Assembly (NCBI GenBank): GCA_029907355.1 | Contig: JARYLZ010000001.1 | Coordinates: 1-64,000 of the forward strand | From: Bacteroidota bacterium | GTDB lineage: Bacteria; Bacteroidota; Ignavibacteria; SZUA-365 | Direction of reading: 5' to 3' | DNA: 64,000 nucleotides | Shown: positions 21,879 to 31,959 of the stretch, piece after piece | How positions within the stretch are numbered: the first letter of the stretch is position 1 | Layout: every line of letters begins with the position of its first letter | The notes under the pieces: generated by a model | The model's input: only the letters and a program-made list of their open reading frames with translations | What the model was told of the DNA's origin: nothing | Databases searched by the model: none | Made by a program: the position numbers and the translations under genes

Positions 21879-24524
21879 TCATGTTTCGGAATCACTCCAG
21901 AAGCGACGCACGTACTCCGCAAGCTCCGTGGGTCTGTCCGTCGGGATATCGTGGCCCACGCCGGGGACAATGACGAAACGGGACGATGGAACCCTTTCAT
22001 GGATGCACTTGCCTCCATCAACGTACCGTTCGTCCCGTTCTCCGGCGAGGACGAGAAGGGGGAAACGGATTTCCCGAAGACGTTCCCACAGCGGTTCCAT
22101 AGCGCCTTGTCCTACCCCTTCGAGCGAGCGGGCGAACCCGTTGGCGGTACCGGAAAGTCGGGATTGTCTGGCGGTCCGCCGCGACGATACCGATGCCGGG
22201 GAAAATAGCGGCCCTTCGATCCATGCGTCGATGAACGGTTCCAAACCCTTTTCGAGAAGGGCCCGTGCCTTCTGCCGGTCTTCCCCGTATCGTGCGGCAC
22301 GTTCGGCGGGGTCCACGATGCCTGCCGTCGTGCTGACAAGGACGAGTGTCGCCACACGATCGGGTTCGTCGAGCGCGAATCTCAACGCGAGGCGCCCGCC
22401 GAGCGAATAGCCGAGCAGATGGATTTTCCTCGCGCCCGTACGATCGAGGGACTCGGAGAACATGAGGCGGAAACGCTCGTACGTGTAAAACTCTTTGTCG
22501 GCGGGGGAAGGAGACTCCCCGTGACCCGGCAGATCGAAAGCGTACACATCCCTTTCCTCCGCCAGTTGCGGGGCGATAGGATCCCACATGCGGCGGTCGC
22601 GGGTGAAGCCGTGAAGAAGAACGGCCGGTGGTGCCTTTCCGCCGCGGAATACTTTCCAGGAAAGGCGATACACCTTTTCGGCACGGGGGACGTGTGCCGC
22701 ACGTGCCAGGGGAGTTCTCCAGACTGCGCGGACCCTGCTCATAACACTCTCGACAACTCGCTCGCGCAACTCGAGAGCCGCGGTCCTATCCGCCCTCACC
22801 TCAGCCACGCGCACGCCGTCGGTGTTCTCGGACTCTGCAATGAAAGCGATGTACTCGTCCCACCGTTGGACGGACATGCAGGGGAAACCGAAAGAGCGCA
22901 CGAGCGGCGCAATTTCTATGCCGTGTGGTGTCGCGAAACGCTCCGTGAACGGCGGGTCGAATTGATGGATGGGTAGATGGTGAAAAATCCCCCCCCCGTC
23001 GTTGTTCACGACAACGATCGTGAGCTTCGCTCCCGCACGGCGCGCCGCGAGCAGGCCGTCGAGATCGTGGAGGAATGCGATATCGCCGATGAGGAGAATC
23101 GTCGGTGTCCCACGGGCTCGCGAGATACCGAGAGCGGTCGAGATCATCCCGTCGACGCCGCTCACACCTCGGTTGACGAACACGTCGACGTCTCGTTCCA
23201 TCACCGGCAGAAACATGTCCATGTCGCGGATCGGCATGCTGTTCGAAACGACGAGCGCCGATCCGTCCGGGACGCTGTCGGCGAGGCGACGGTATGCCAG
23301 ACCGTAGAAATCAGGGGACATGACCGCGAGGACTTCGTCCAAAGCGGCTCTCGCGTGGGCATCCGCTTCCTGGAGTGTCAGGGCCCATTCCTTGTCGTGC
23401 GTCTCGTGCGGACGCCGTTCGAAACGCTCGGCGAGTGCCTCCAACATGGCTGCGGGCGGTGCGTGGACGTGCATCGCAACCACGGCTTCCGGATCTACCC
23501 TGCGCAGGTTGGGGGAAATCCTCACCTGTTCGCACGAGTCGTTCTCCGCGATGAACGATTGCCATATGCCCGGCGTAGGATACGCTCCGAGATGCAGAAT
23601 CAAGCCGGGTCGGATGCTATCCCTGAGCAGTGGATCCCAGAGGAGAAACGAAGGCGTCGAGATGAGCAACCGAGTGCGGAGCGGACCGTAACGCAATTGC
23701 GAGGATGCTTCCGCGAAAACCGGTACCCCGACCGCCCGACTGAAACGTCCCACGCTGCGCCTGTGCGCCTTTCCCTGTGGATCCGGCCCGGCGGAAACGA
23801 GGACATGTCGATGGGATCGGATTATATCTTCCAGCTTGTCGACCATGTCGGGATCCGCCTGCACACCCGGCGAACTGATGCACGTCCATGGGTTCCCATC
23901 CGTGCGCCCGAAAACCTCTTGCGGGAAACGGTCTACGAACTCGCGCTGCACGGCATCCGGACCTTCCGTAACGGGGGTAGGTTCGAGAGGCTTGCGAAAA
24001 GGGAAATTCAGATGGACGGGACCGGCGAGGGGACGCAGGCTTGCGGAGACGGCATAGCACGCCGTGGAACGCAGGGCCCGGATCTTCTGCGCATCGGCTT
24101 CCGGCTGGGGCATGTCGAAAAAACACCGCGCGTGCTCACCGTACACCCGCGCCTGGTTCATCGTCTGCAACGCACCGGTGTCGCGGAGATGAACAGGACG
24201 GTCGGCGGTCAGTACGATGAGGGGGATGCCCGAGACATCCGCTTCACAAACGGCGGGAAGGAAATGGGCGATCGCCGTACCCGATGTGGAGAGCAATGCG
24301 ACCGGCACCTCGCCTCCCTTTGCGAGCCCGAGGGCGAAGAATCCTGCGGCTCGCTCGTCGATCACCGTGTGAAGAACGATGTCGGGATGGTTGGAGAAAG
24401 CGAGCACAAGCGGTGCGGAACGCGAACCTGGTGCCGCCACCGCGTGGCGCACCCCATTGCGCGCGAGTTCGTCGACGAACACTTCCGCCCACAACGTGTT
24501 GATATTGGGGAAATCATCCCGCAT
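21879..24524 (-). CDS. menD: MenD-MenH fusion: SEPHCHC synthase (N-term) + SHCHC synthase alpha/beta-hydrolase (C-term)
   Basis: Single 881-aa ORF. N-terminal ThDP enzyme: 'FVDELARNGVRHAVAAPGSRSAPLVLAFSNHP', 'SNSMPIRDMDMFLP', 'NRGVSGVDGMISTALGISRA', 'NNDGGGIFHHLP'. C-terminal hydrolase: 'AVLLHGFTRDRRMW', 'LLGYSLGGRLALRFAL', 'VPGVGHDIPTDRP'. Confidence 0.93.
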   Translation of the reverse strand: MRDDFPNINTLWAEVFVDELARNGVRHAVAAPGSRSAPLVLAFSNHPDIVLHTVIDERAAGFFALGLAKGGEVPVALLSTSGTAIAHFLPAVCEADVSGIPLIVLTADRPVHLRDTGALQTMNQARVYGEHARCFFDMPQPEADAQKIRALRSTACYAVSASLRPLAGPVHLNFPFRKPLEPTPVTEGPDAVQREFVDRFPQEVFGRTDGNPWTCISSPGVQADPDMVDKLEDIIRSHRHVLVSAGPDPQGKAHRRSVGRFSRAVGVPVFAEASSQLRYGPLRTRLLISTPSFLLWDPLLRDSIRPGLILHLGAYPTPGIWQSFIAENDSCEQVRISPNLRRVDPEAVVAMHVHAPPAAMLEALAERFERRPHETHDKEWALTLQEADAHARAALDEVLAVMSPDFYGLAYRRLADSVPDGSALVVSNSMPIRDMDMFLPVMERDVDVFVNRGVSGVDGMISTALGISRARGTPTILLIGDIAFLHDLDGLLAARRAGAKLTIVVVNNDGGGIFHHLPIHQFDPPFTERFATPHGIEIAPLVRSFGFPCMSVQRWDEYIAFIAESENTDGVRVAEVRADRTAALELRERVVESVMSRVRAVWRTPLARAAHVPRAEKVYRLSWKVFRGGKAPPAVLLHGFTRDRRMWDPIAPQLAEERDVYAFDLPGHGESPSPADKEFYTYERFRLMFSESLDRTGARKIHLLGYSLGGRLALRFALDEPDRVATLVLVSTTAGIVDPAERAARYGEDRQKARALLEKGLEPFIDAWIEGPLFSPASVSSRRTARQSRLSGTANGFARSLEGVGQGAMEPLWERLREIRFPLLVLAGERDERYVDGGKCIHERVPSSRFVIVPGVGHDIPTDRPTELAEYVRRFWSDSET

Positions 24525-24644
24525 GTTCCGTCATCGGACCACGACGTCCAAATGGAGGGTGCGAGGCGCAGCGCACCGAATGCTTTCGTTCAGGAAACGG
24601 GGGGGTGGACCACCGGATTGTCTTTTCCGAAGAGCGGTCACACG

Positions 24645-25973
24645 TCATCCCCTCGCCAAGGCGGAGAGCATGGCCTGCATTTTCACCCGCGTTTCATCGA
24701 CCTCTTGCTTGATCATGCTTTCCTCGGTTATCCCGGCACCGCCGAACAGGTAGGCCGTGTTCCCGCGCACGAGCGCGGAACGAATCATGACGACCGAGTC
24801 ACCGTCGCCTGCGGCATCGAACCACCCGGCCACACCGGTGTACAAACCGCGGGGGAAATCCTCGAGCAAACGGATCATGCGTCGCGCTTCATCCCGCGGC
24901 GTTCCGCACACGGCGGGGGTGGGATGCAACAGGGCAACGGCATCGGCAAGTCGTCTTCCCTCGAGAAGACGTCCCCTCAGTGGTGAGCAGAGGTGGAGGA
25001 CATTCGGGAGTCGGAGAATTTCCGGCTGTTCGAGAACGACATCGTCAGCGATTTCCCTCAGCGCCAGCATCATCATCTCGGCGACGAGCGAGTGTTCCTT
25101 CCAAATCTTCTGGTCGGTCTGAATCCGTAATCTCCCTTCCTGCTCCTCGACGAGATTGCGTCCCGTCGGGGCCGTTCCCGCCAGAACGGCTGTGCGGAGC
25201 GCCCCGCCGGTGGAACGGATGAGCCGTTCCGGGGAAGCGGAGATAAACCGAACACCCGCTTCCGGAGCATACGCATACAGGTAACAATCGGAGTACGAAA
25301 CGAGGAGCGTCTCGAGAACGTTTCGCAGGAGAATTTCCCGTTCCGCCGTGACGATTGCCCGCCGCGCCAGGACGACCTTTTCCAATGCCCTTCTGCGCAA
25401 CGTCCTCACCGCCTGCTCCACGGCGAGCGTGAAAGGGACCTCGTTCCACTCGAGGTTCGCGCACAGGGGCTCCTCGACCATAGGCGCCGGTTCTGAATCT
25501 GCTGTCTCGATCACGGAGCGGATGCGTTCACGATCCCCCCGAACGGTACGTTCAAAAAGCAGGGACGAATCTCCTGCCGAATCCCGCTTGAGCAGAACGG
25601 AAGGGAGAAAAAATTCCATACACGGGAAACCCGCCCATGAGCCGTCCCCTTCCTCGTCGGCAGGGTCGAAAGAGATATGGAAGAACACGGAAGGATCTCC
25701 GGCACCAGGGGTTCCGCCGATCATCGACCGCATCTTCTCGGCCGTTTCACGGAACGCTTCCCGCCACCCCGTAAGCGACGCCTCGAAACGGACAGCGTGT
25801 GCAGAACCGCAGGCGATCAACCACTCTTGCTCCGGGGATTTCCAGAGGACAGCGGGGTACAGGCCTTGTCGGCACAGTGCTACGAATACCGCGACGGGGC
25901 TGTTCAACGGAAACGATTCTCCGCTCTCGTACGAAGGGCCTCTCTTCTCGTTGGGGGATGCAGCGGCGTTCAT
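24645..25973 (-). CDS. menF: Isochorismate synthase
   Basis: 442 aa chorismate-binding enzyme: '[17 protein letters not shown]', '[15 protein letters not shown]', '[10 protein letters not shown]', '[19 protein letters not shown]', '[25 protein letters not shown]'. Confidence 0.95.
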   Translation of the reverse strand: MNAAASPNEKRGPSYESGESFPLNSPVAVFVALCRQGLYPAVLWKSPEQEWLIACGSAHAVRFEASLTGWREAFRETAEKMRSMIGGTPGAGDPSVFFHISFDPADEEGDGSWAGFPCMEFFLPSVLLKRDSAGDSSLLFERTVRGDRERIRSVIETADSEPAPMVEEPLCANLEWNEVPFTLAVEQAVRTLRRRALEKVVLARRAIVTAEREILLRNVLETLLVSYSDCYLYAYAPEAGVRFISASPERLIRSTGGALRTAVLAGTAPTGRNLVEEQEGRLRIQTDQKIWKEHSLVAEMMMLALREIADDVVLEQPEILRLPNVLHLCSPLRGRLLEGRRLADAVALLHPTPAVCGTPRDEARRMIRLLEDFPRGLYTGVAGWFDAAGDGDSVVMIRSALVRGNTAYLFGGAGITEESMIKQEVDETRVKMQAMLSALARG

Positions 25974-26022
25974 GGAGAGTATCGTCTACGTTCGAAAACG
26001 ATCGAGGAGTAGAACAGCTGCT

Positions 26023-26814
26023 TCAAATGTTCACTTCGACAGCGGATTTCGGGTACTGGAAACTGAAATCGACTTGACCCTCATTGACGGTGAGCTGGTC
26101 GAACATGAGCATGAAATGTTCATTCGAGCCGGGACGGTCGATGGTGATGACCGTCGGGAGATAGACGTTGGATTTGCGACGGTAGTCCCGGAATCGGATC
26201 ACCTCCAGAACCTCGCCGGATGGAGACTTCCGGACGTACCGCGTAACGGCTTCGTATTTCGGGTCGATTTCGTACTCCCGTGTGCCTTCCACCGACCGAT
26301 AGGTAATGCAATAGATATCCCCCCGCAATTCGCCTTCGGGTTCGGCCCCGGCGGGGAGATGATCGAATCCCACACTTCCCGAAAGGATGTCGAGAATCTC
26401 GCGGAACTCGATCGGCATGTAGAGAAGGTTTCGAAGATTTTCCTGCGACGTCTTGCCCCGGGTGAGCGTGTTCTCGATACTGTTGTAGAAAACGAATTCC
26501 TTCGATGTAAAAAGGCCCTTAGCAACACCGATTCCGAAAGGACCGGATATATCGACGGCCAGGGAATCGGGTTTCCGGAGTCGAAGCCTGATATTTCCGC
26601 TGTTCGATAATCGGGCTGTTTCGATGGAAATGCTGCCGCTCCCTTGGATGGATCGGATACAAGCGTTACGGGACTTAACCGCATCGATAACGCGAAGCGG
26701 ATCCAGCGGAGAAGATGTGTCTATCCCTCTCGGTGCAGAACACGAAAAGAAAAGAATCGTCGTCAAGAAAACCCAGGCTCGAACGTGCTTGAGAGGGATT
26801 TCGAAATTCTTCAT
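26023..26814 (-). CDS. Outer-membrane lipoprotein, DUF4292/LolB-like
   Basis: 263 aa. Lipobox-like 'LTTILFFSCSAPRG'. 'IRSIQGSGSISIETARLSNSGNIRLRLRKPDSLAVDISGPFGIGVAKGLFTSKEFVFYNSIEN' resembles the LolA/LolB/DUF4292 fold. Confidence 0.65.
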   Translation of the reverse strand: MKNFEIPLKHVRAWVFLTTILFFSCSAPRGIDTSSPLDPLRVIDAVKSRNACIRSIQGSGSISIETARLSNSGNIRLRLRKPDSLAVDISGPFGIGVAKGLFTSKEFVFYNSIENTLTRGKTSQENLRNLLYMPIEFREILDILSGSVGFDHLPAGAEPEGELRGDIYCITYRSVEGTREYEIDPKYEAVTRYVRKSPSGEVLEVIRFRDYRRKSNVYLPTVITIDRPGSNEHFMLMFDQLTVNEGQVDFSFQYPKSAVEVNI

Positions 26815-27223
26815 GAAAGTGTCTTTCTCCTCGCGCTAGATCATGGGGCAGTGGAATCGATCATCGACTCGAAAAAACGACCGATTGCCTAGTACAAGAT
26901 AGGTCGACTTCACGGCACCGACAAGAGAAAGGGATGTTCGGTCATCGAATGCTTGGGCAGCAAAGAGCTGAAATGAGACCGCTGTTCCTGCCCGGCAGGC
27001 GTTCCCATTTCGGGAGAGAAACCATTCGCATAGGGATATTTCATTCCATATCCCGATTGGTCGCTGTGTCATTTATTCGAGACGGGCAAAGCGCCGTTGG
27101 TTTTACTCGATGCTGGAATTCACGCGGTAATCCCCTTCCCCTTTTACGGTGCGACATGGACGAACGGATTGATGAGAGATTGCGAGTACGAGATTTCAAG
27201 CAGGATGGGAATTGAGTCGAACG

Positions 27224-27254
27224 TTGATTTCAAAATATTTTTTCCATAGATTTT
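27224..27254 (+). promoter_or_regulatory. Candidate Bacteroidota-type promoter for rplU-rpmA
   Basis: TTG-N20-TAGATTTT, ~40 bp upstream of rplU. Same spacing as the candidate rplM promoter. Confidence 0.35.
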
Positions 27255-27294
27255 ATGTTTCAAATGGGAATTTTCCCGAATCAGAGGAAATCAT

Positions 27295-27606
27295 ATGTAT
27301 GCAATCGTGACTATCGCGGGGAAACAGTTCAAGGTGACCGAATCCCAACGATTAACCGTCCCCCTTCTCCCGCATGAGGTCGGGGAGCAGGTGACATTCA
27401 CCGATGTCCATCTGCTCTCGAAAGACGGCTCTGTCGTCGTCGGTACCCCGTCCATCGAGAATGCGCTCATCACGGCCCGTGTGCTGGAGCATTTCAAGGC
27501 GGAGAAGGTACTCGTGTTCAAGAAGAAGCGGCGGAAAGGCTATAAGAAGCTGACGGGACATCGCCAGCGGTATACGCACATCGAGATCGAGTCCATCAAG
27601 AACTAA
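27295..27606 (+). CDS. rplU: 50S ribosomal protein L21
   Basis: 103 aa. '[25 protein letters not shown]...[27 protein letters not shown]'. Confidence 0.98.
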   Translation: MYAIVTIAGKQFKVTESQRLTVPLLPHEVGEQVTFTDVHLLSKDGSVVVGTPSIENALITARVLEHFKAEKVLVFKKKRRKGYKKLTGHRQRYTHIEIESIKN

Positions 27607-27625
27607 CGCGTACGGAGAAACGGTC

Positions 27626-27883
27626 ATGGCACATAAGAAAGGTTTGGGAAGCTCGCGGAACGGGCGCGACAGCAACCCGCAGTATCTCGGGGTCAAGGTC
27701 TTCGGCGGAGAGCGTGTCTCAGCGGGGTCCATCATCGTACGTCAACGCGGAACCAAATTCCATCCCGGACTCAATGTCGGTCGGGGAGGGGACGATACGC
27801 TCTTCGCGCTTGTCGACGGGACGGTGGTCTTCGAACGCGTCGGTCGCGATAGGAAGCGGGTTTCGGTCAAACCCCAGCCGTAA
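27626..27883 (+). CDS. rpmA: 50S ribosomal protein L27
   Basis: 85 aa. '[52 protein letters not shown]'. Confidence 0.98.
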   Translation: MAHKKGLGSSRNGRDSNPQYLGVKVFGGERVSAGSIIVRQRGTKFHPGLNVGRGGDDTLFALVDGTVVFERVGRDRKRVSVKPQP

Positions 27884-27916
27884 GAACCGCAATCCGCAAC
27901 AGCTTTTCGTCGTATG

Positions 27917-27945
27917 ACGGGATGTCGTATAGGCATCCCGTTTTT
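27917..27945 (+). terminator. Rho-independent terminator after rpmA
   Basis: ACGGGATG-tcgtatagg-CATCCCGT followed by TTTT. Perfect 8-bp stem. Confidence 0.8.
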
Positions 27946-27982
27946 CGTATATTCTTTTAAACCGGTACGCTCGTATACCAGA

Positions 27983-28002
27983 CACGATATCTCACGATAT
28001 CT
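27983..28002 (+). repeat. Tandem 10-bp direct repeat (CACGATATCT x2)
   Basis: Exact CACGATATCTCACGATATCT ~50 bp upstream of the lipoprotein CDS at 28052. Confidence 0.75.
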
Positions 28003-28051
28003 ATTGTATTCACGGTACTTTCATTAAACCCGTTCCAGGAGGCGGTTTTGT

Positions 28052-28900
28052 ATGAAACCTTATCGATTGTACACCCTCGTGGCAATGGCGGGTCTCCTGA
28101 CGCTCGCCTTGGTCCCCGGTTGCAGTGAAGACAGCGGGAGCAACAACACCCCACAAACGGCGCGCATCTACATGGAGCTCAAGGCGGGATCCGTGTTCAA
28201 TTTCGATAGGACGGATCTCGATACTGCAAACAACGAGATCGCGGGCAGCACGCGTCGCTACACCGTCGAGCTGCGCGGAAGCGGTAACCTGATTCTCGGC
28301 GCTTATCGTGACTGGTTTTACCGCATCGGGACGGATCAGTCGACGAATAAAAAGGATACGCTTTATATCCGTACCAACACAGGTTCCTCGGGCGGGACTT
28401 CTTTCACGAAAGCCGTACAGGTTTATGGTTTCGCGACGAGCATCCTTGCGAAATTCGCCGATATGGTGCTTGAGAAGGCCCCGTTTCTCCCCCGCCCCAG
28501 CATCAGCGGACCGACATGGGATGACGTAGCGGTGTTCCACAAGGACGACGGTACCGCTATGGCGGATGGTTACGAATGGACGATAGGGACTCAGCCTGTC
28601 TATTCTCTCAATTTCGGACCGGGTATCACGGTAAACATATCGATCAAAGGAACCCTCCAGGCCAAGAACGAGACCTTCCAGGTCGGCGCGAAAACGGTCA
28701 AGGCATGGAAAACCTGTGTCACCGTCACTGCCATCTTGCCGATCGGGGACCCGGTGACGATGAAAATTTACGTCTGGTATTCGGACGACCCTGACGGCCA
28801 GGTGCAAATCGTCCAACAGAGTGCCGTCATCGCTCTCCCGATTGTCGGGTCATTCGTGTATCCGGGCGAGAAACAAAAACTGGTTTCCTACACCGAATAA
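28052..28900 (+). CDS. Putative secreted lipoprotein, function unknown
   Basis: 282 aa. Lipobox-like 'LVAMAGLLTLALVPGCSED'. SD-like AGGAGG upstream (ccaggaggcgg). Confidence 0.75.
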   Translation: MKPYRLYTLVAMAGLLTLALVPGCSEDSGSNNTPQTARIYMELKAGSVFNFDRTDLDTANNEIAGSTRRYTVELRGSGNLILGAYRDWFYRIGTDQSTNKKDTLYIRTNTGSSGGTSFTKAVQVYGFATSILAKFADMVLEKAPFLPRPSISGPTWDDVAVFHKDDGTAMADGYEWTIGTQPVYSLNFGPGITVNISIKGTLQAKNETFQVGAKTVKAWKTCVTVTAILPIGDPVTMKIYVWYSDDPDGQVQIVQQSAVIALPIVGSFVYPGEKQKLVSYTE

Positions 28901-28923
28901 ATCTCTCTGCACTCCGATTTTCG

Positions 28924-28956
28924 AAACGGCCTTTCCTTTCGTGGTTAGGCCGTTTT
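28924..28956 (+). terminator. Intrinsic terminator-like hairpin
   Basis: AAACGGCCT-N14-AGGCCGTTTT just after the lipoprotein stop. 9-bp stem with short T-run. Confidence 0.7.
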
Positions 28957-29130
28957 CGTTATGATCTCCCTCCAGGAGATTCGTCCGCTGAATACCGGGA
29001 AACGCCGGCGATCGTGGGAGAAATGCACGAACGTGGTGAGACGAATTCTTCAGGGGAACGATGCGTGCACCCAGGGGTCGGCTCAGGGTATCATCTTCCC
29101 CCTCATGCGATTTCTTGTGTATGTTTCGTC

Positions 29131-30024
29131 ATGTCATCCGACTCTTCCCTGAAACTCCGTGTCCACAGTGCCCTGCTGTTCGTGCAAATCACGTTCGGCG
29201 GTTTCAGTGTCTTCGGGAAATACGTCGTGGGGAGTGTTCCCCCTCTTGCCGTCGCCGGCATCCGGGTATTGGGGGCGGCGCCGCTCTTCCTTCTCCTCGC
29301 CGCACAGCAAGGGCGTGCCGTGCCGCCGTGGGGAGAGCTCCCTCGTCTTGCATTGCTGGGGTTGTTCGGGGTCTGCATGAATCAGATCCTTTTCATTGTC
29401 GGCCTCTCATATACCACCGCGACGAACGCGGCGATTCTCATCACCTCCATCCCTCTCTTCACGCTCACGGCCGCAGCCCTTCTCCGCATAGAAAAACTGA
29501 AAGCGCAAACGGTCCAGGGGGTCGCGCTCGCGGTCGCCGGGGCGTTGATCGTGCTCGACCCTTCGCATTTCTCGCTCGGCGGGTCAGTATCGTTCGGGAA
29601 CCTCCTGATACTCCTCAACTGCGTCAGTTACTCGCTTTTCCTCGTCCTCGCCGGTCGCGTACTTCTCCGCCTCCCGCCGATCACCGTCATCGCATGGTCG
29701 TACATACTCGGCGGGATCCCGGTACTTGCGGTCAGCGCCCCGACGCTCGCTGCATGGAGCCCCTCGAGCACCCCCGCCCTTGCGTGGGCGGGTTTACTCT
29801 ATATCGTCTTGTTCGCGACCGTCGTCAACTACGCGTTGAACACGTGGGCAATCCGCCATACGTCGTCGTCCGTGGTCGCCGCTTACACGACGTTGCAGCC
29901 TCTCGTGGCTGCTACTCTCGCTTCGGTATTCCTCGGGGAATCCATCGGGTGGCAGGAAACGGCAGGTTTCGTTCTCATCGCAGGCGGACTCCTCCGTGTC
30001 ACCGCACCCAAGCCGAAACGATGA
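29131..30024 (+). CDS. EamA/DMT-family transporter
   Basis: Multiple TM helices. 'LLFVQITFGGFSVFGKYVVGSVPPLAVAGIRVLGAAPLFLLLA', 'ATVVNYALNTWAIRHTSSSVVAAYTTLQPLVAATLASVFLGESIGWQETAGFVLIAGGLL'. Start placed at ATG 29131. Confidence 0.88.
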   Translation: MSSDSSLKLRVHSALLFVQITFGGFSVFGKYVVGSVPPLAVAGIRVLGAAPLFLLLAAQQGRAVPPWGELPRLALLGLFGVCMNQILFIVGLSYTTATNAAILITSIPLFTLTAAALLRIEKLKAQTVQGVALAVAGALIVLDPSHFSLGGSVSFGNLLILLNCVSYSLFLVLAGRVLLRLPPITVIAWSYILGGIPVLAVSAPTLAAWSPSSTPALAWAGLLYIVLFATVVNYALNTWAIRHTSSSVVAAYTTLQPLVAATLASVFLGESIGWQETAGFVLIAGGLLRVTAPKPKR

Positions 30025-30095
30025 GGGGGGGATTTCCGTCCTGTCTGGGTATACCGCGGCGCGGCAGGACGGGAAGGGTTCCGTACCCTCCATCA

Positions 30096-31688
30096 TCACA
30101 AACGGAACTCTTCGTCGGGCGGCCTGATCCTGTCGTGCATGCGTTTCAGCGCCTCATAGGCGTTTCTGCTCCCGCGGTATGCAGCGCTGCGATAGAGGCG
30201 CGCCGCCCGCCCGTGATCCACGGGTACACCGACCCCATGCTCATAACAGAATGCGAGCGCTACTCTCGCAGGCAGGGAACCGTAAGCATCTGCGGCACCG
30301 AGAACTGCAATCGAACGACGAAGATCGGCACCCGTTTTGCTTGAAAACACGCGGTAGGCGGCCGCACGAACAGCGGATTCTGCGTCGCCCCGTTCGGCCG
30401 CCTCGTCCCAAAGCGCGAGCGCACCGTCAACGTCACGCTCCACCCAGCGACCGGACTGCTTGCGAAGGGCGAGATGCGCTGTGGCGCGGACCGATCCCCC
30501 CCGCACGGAGGAGAGGAGAAAATCGAGCGCCTGTCGTTCTGCGACGCTCGCGTCGAAACCGATCGCCACGAGTTCCGCCTGCACGAACTGCGCGAGAGGA
30601 TCGGCATGAACGACACGCTCGCGCAGCAGACGGTGGAATGCGGCGGACGAGGCGAGAACGCGGAGAAGCGATAATGCTTGGGGCGCGTCGAGGTACACCC
30701 CACGGATGAAACCCTCGGCCGCTTTCAAGGTATCCGGCTCGCCAAGGAATCCTGCAAGCCTGCACCACGCGACGAGGAGAACCGCTTCCGGGTTTCCGAA
30801 CGCCGCTGCGCTGTCGAGACGCGGCGGCATCACCGTCATGGTGAGGCGGCCACCCAAGGCTTCCAGAAGGGCGAGCGAGTCTTCGCGTGAAAGACCGGCG
30901 CTGATGATGGCGGCAAGCGCGAGGTCCCCGACGCCGGGTGGCGGGGCAAGGGTATCGGGGTCGAAATCGAGAAGCACAGGCGTCCAGCCCGCGTTCTTCC
31001 CTGGCGAGGACGATCGTTCATTCCCGAGGCTTTTCTTCCTTGCCTGCGCCGCCTCGCGTCTCTGTCTCTCTGCCCTTCGGGAAATGTCGTCGACTACCTC
31101 CTTCGAAGCACGGTAACCGGAGTCGGCCGCCGACCGAATCCATCGCTCGGCTTCCACCCAATCCCGCGGGACGATCAAATCCTCCGTGTACAGCATGCCG
31201 AGCAGGTGGCGCGCCTCGAGCATGCCCCTGGTTGCCGCGGATTTGATGCGGCGAAAAGCCTCGAAGGGGTTCCACTCCGCCCCCCATCCGTTGAGAAGCA
31301 TGAGGCCGTAGTTATACTCTGCGTAGACGAGGCGCCCATCGGCAGCTTTCGAAATCCAATACGCGGCCTTGCCGGTATCCGCCGGGAAACCGTCACCGAG
31401 GAGATACCGCATACCGAGTTCGTGCTGGGCGACGGCATCTCCCTGATTCGCCGCACGTATCAACTCGATGTCCCTCCATTGCTTCACGGGATCCGGGTTC
31501 TGCGGGAGTCCCTGATATCGAACCGGCCGGTAGTCGCGGAATACAGGACTTTCCGGACGCTCTTGTGCAAATGCGAAAACGGGGAGACAAAGAATGCACA
31601 CGAGGGAGAGCACATGACGGTGATGGACAACCCTCGCCGCGTTCGCCGGGATACCGCCTGTCGAAAAATATGCGGGTCCCTTCTTCAT
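30096..31688 (-). CDS. SEL1-like repeat secreted protein
   Basis: 'DAVAQHELGMRYLLGDGFPADTGKAAYWISKAADGRLVYAEYNYGLMLLNGWG...' and the C-terminal 'VALAFCYEHGVGVPVDHGRAARLYRSAAYRGSRNAYEAL' are SEL1 repeats. Signal peptide 'LSLVCILCLPVFAFAQ'. Confidence 0.85.
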   Translation of the reverse strand: MKKGPAYFSTGGIPANAARVVHHRHVLSLVCILCLPVFAFAQERPESPVFRDYRPVRYQGLPQNPDPVKQWRDIELIRAANQGDAVAQHELGMRYLLGDGFPADTGKAAYWISKAADGRLVYAEYNYGLMLLNGWGAEWNPFEAFRRIKSAATRGMLEARHLLGMLYTEDLIVPRDWVEAERWIRSAADSGYRASKEVVDDISRRAERQRREAAQARKKSLGNERSSSPGKNAGWTPVLLDFDPDTLAPPPGVGDLALAAIISAGLSREDSLALLEALGGRLTMTVMPPRLDSAAAFGNPEAVLLVAWCRLAGFLGEPDTLKAAEGFIRGVYLDAPQALSLLRVLASSAAFHRLLRERVVHADPLAQFVQAELVAIGFDASVAERQALDFLLSSVRGGSVRATAHLALRKQSGRWVERDVDGALALWDEAAERGDAESAVRAAAYRVFSSKTGADLRRSIAVLGAADAYGSLPARVALAFCYEHGVGVPVDHGRAARLYRSAAYRGSRNAYEALKRMHDRIRPPDEEFRL

Positions 31689-31890
31689 GTTCCCACCTCG
31701 TCGCCTCGCCTCATCAGGGATTCCATGAAATCGCAGCCGCTTAGTCGACATCGCCTGTTCCAAGAGACGACACGGAATGGAAGGTTCTGTCTTTCATATT
31801 CATACCGCATTCGACAATGCGGAGGAACGATGGGTTTCATGGCATGGCTTCCCTCCGCGCATCAGTGATCGATCTCGTTTGATTCGAAAC

Positions 31891-31919
31891 AAAAAAACGG
31901 GTCAAGCTTCCATGCCCGT
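31891..31919 (-). terminator. Weak intrinsic terminator after the Ycf48-like gene
   Basis: Minus strand ACGGG-N13-CCCGT followed by TTTTTT. Confidence 0.4.
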
Positions 31920-31959
31920 GTCGGTGAGAGGGAACCGCCGTCCGGTGACGATGAATGCG

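Noticed and set aside
22977-24986. 669-aa plus-strand ORF
   Set aside because: Lies antisense to menD and menF, which are clearly conserved. Translation is His/Arg/Asp-rich and low in family signatures, as expected for mirror frames in high-GC DNA.
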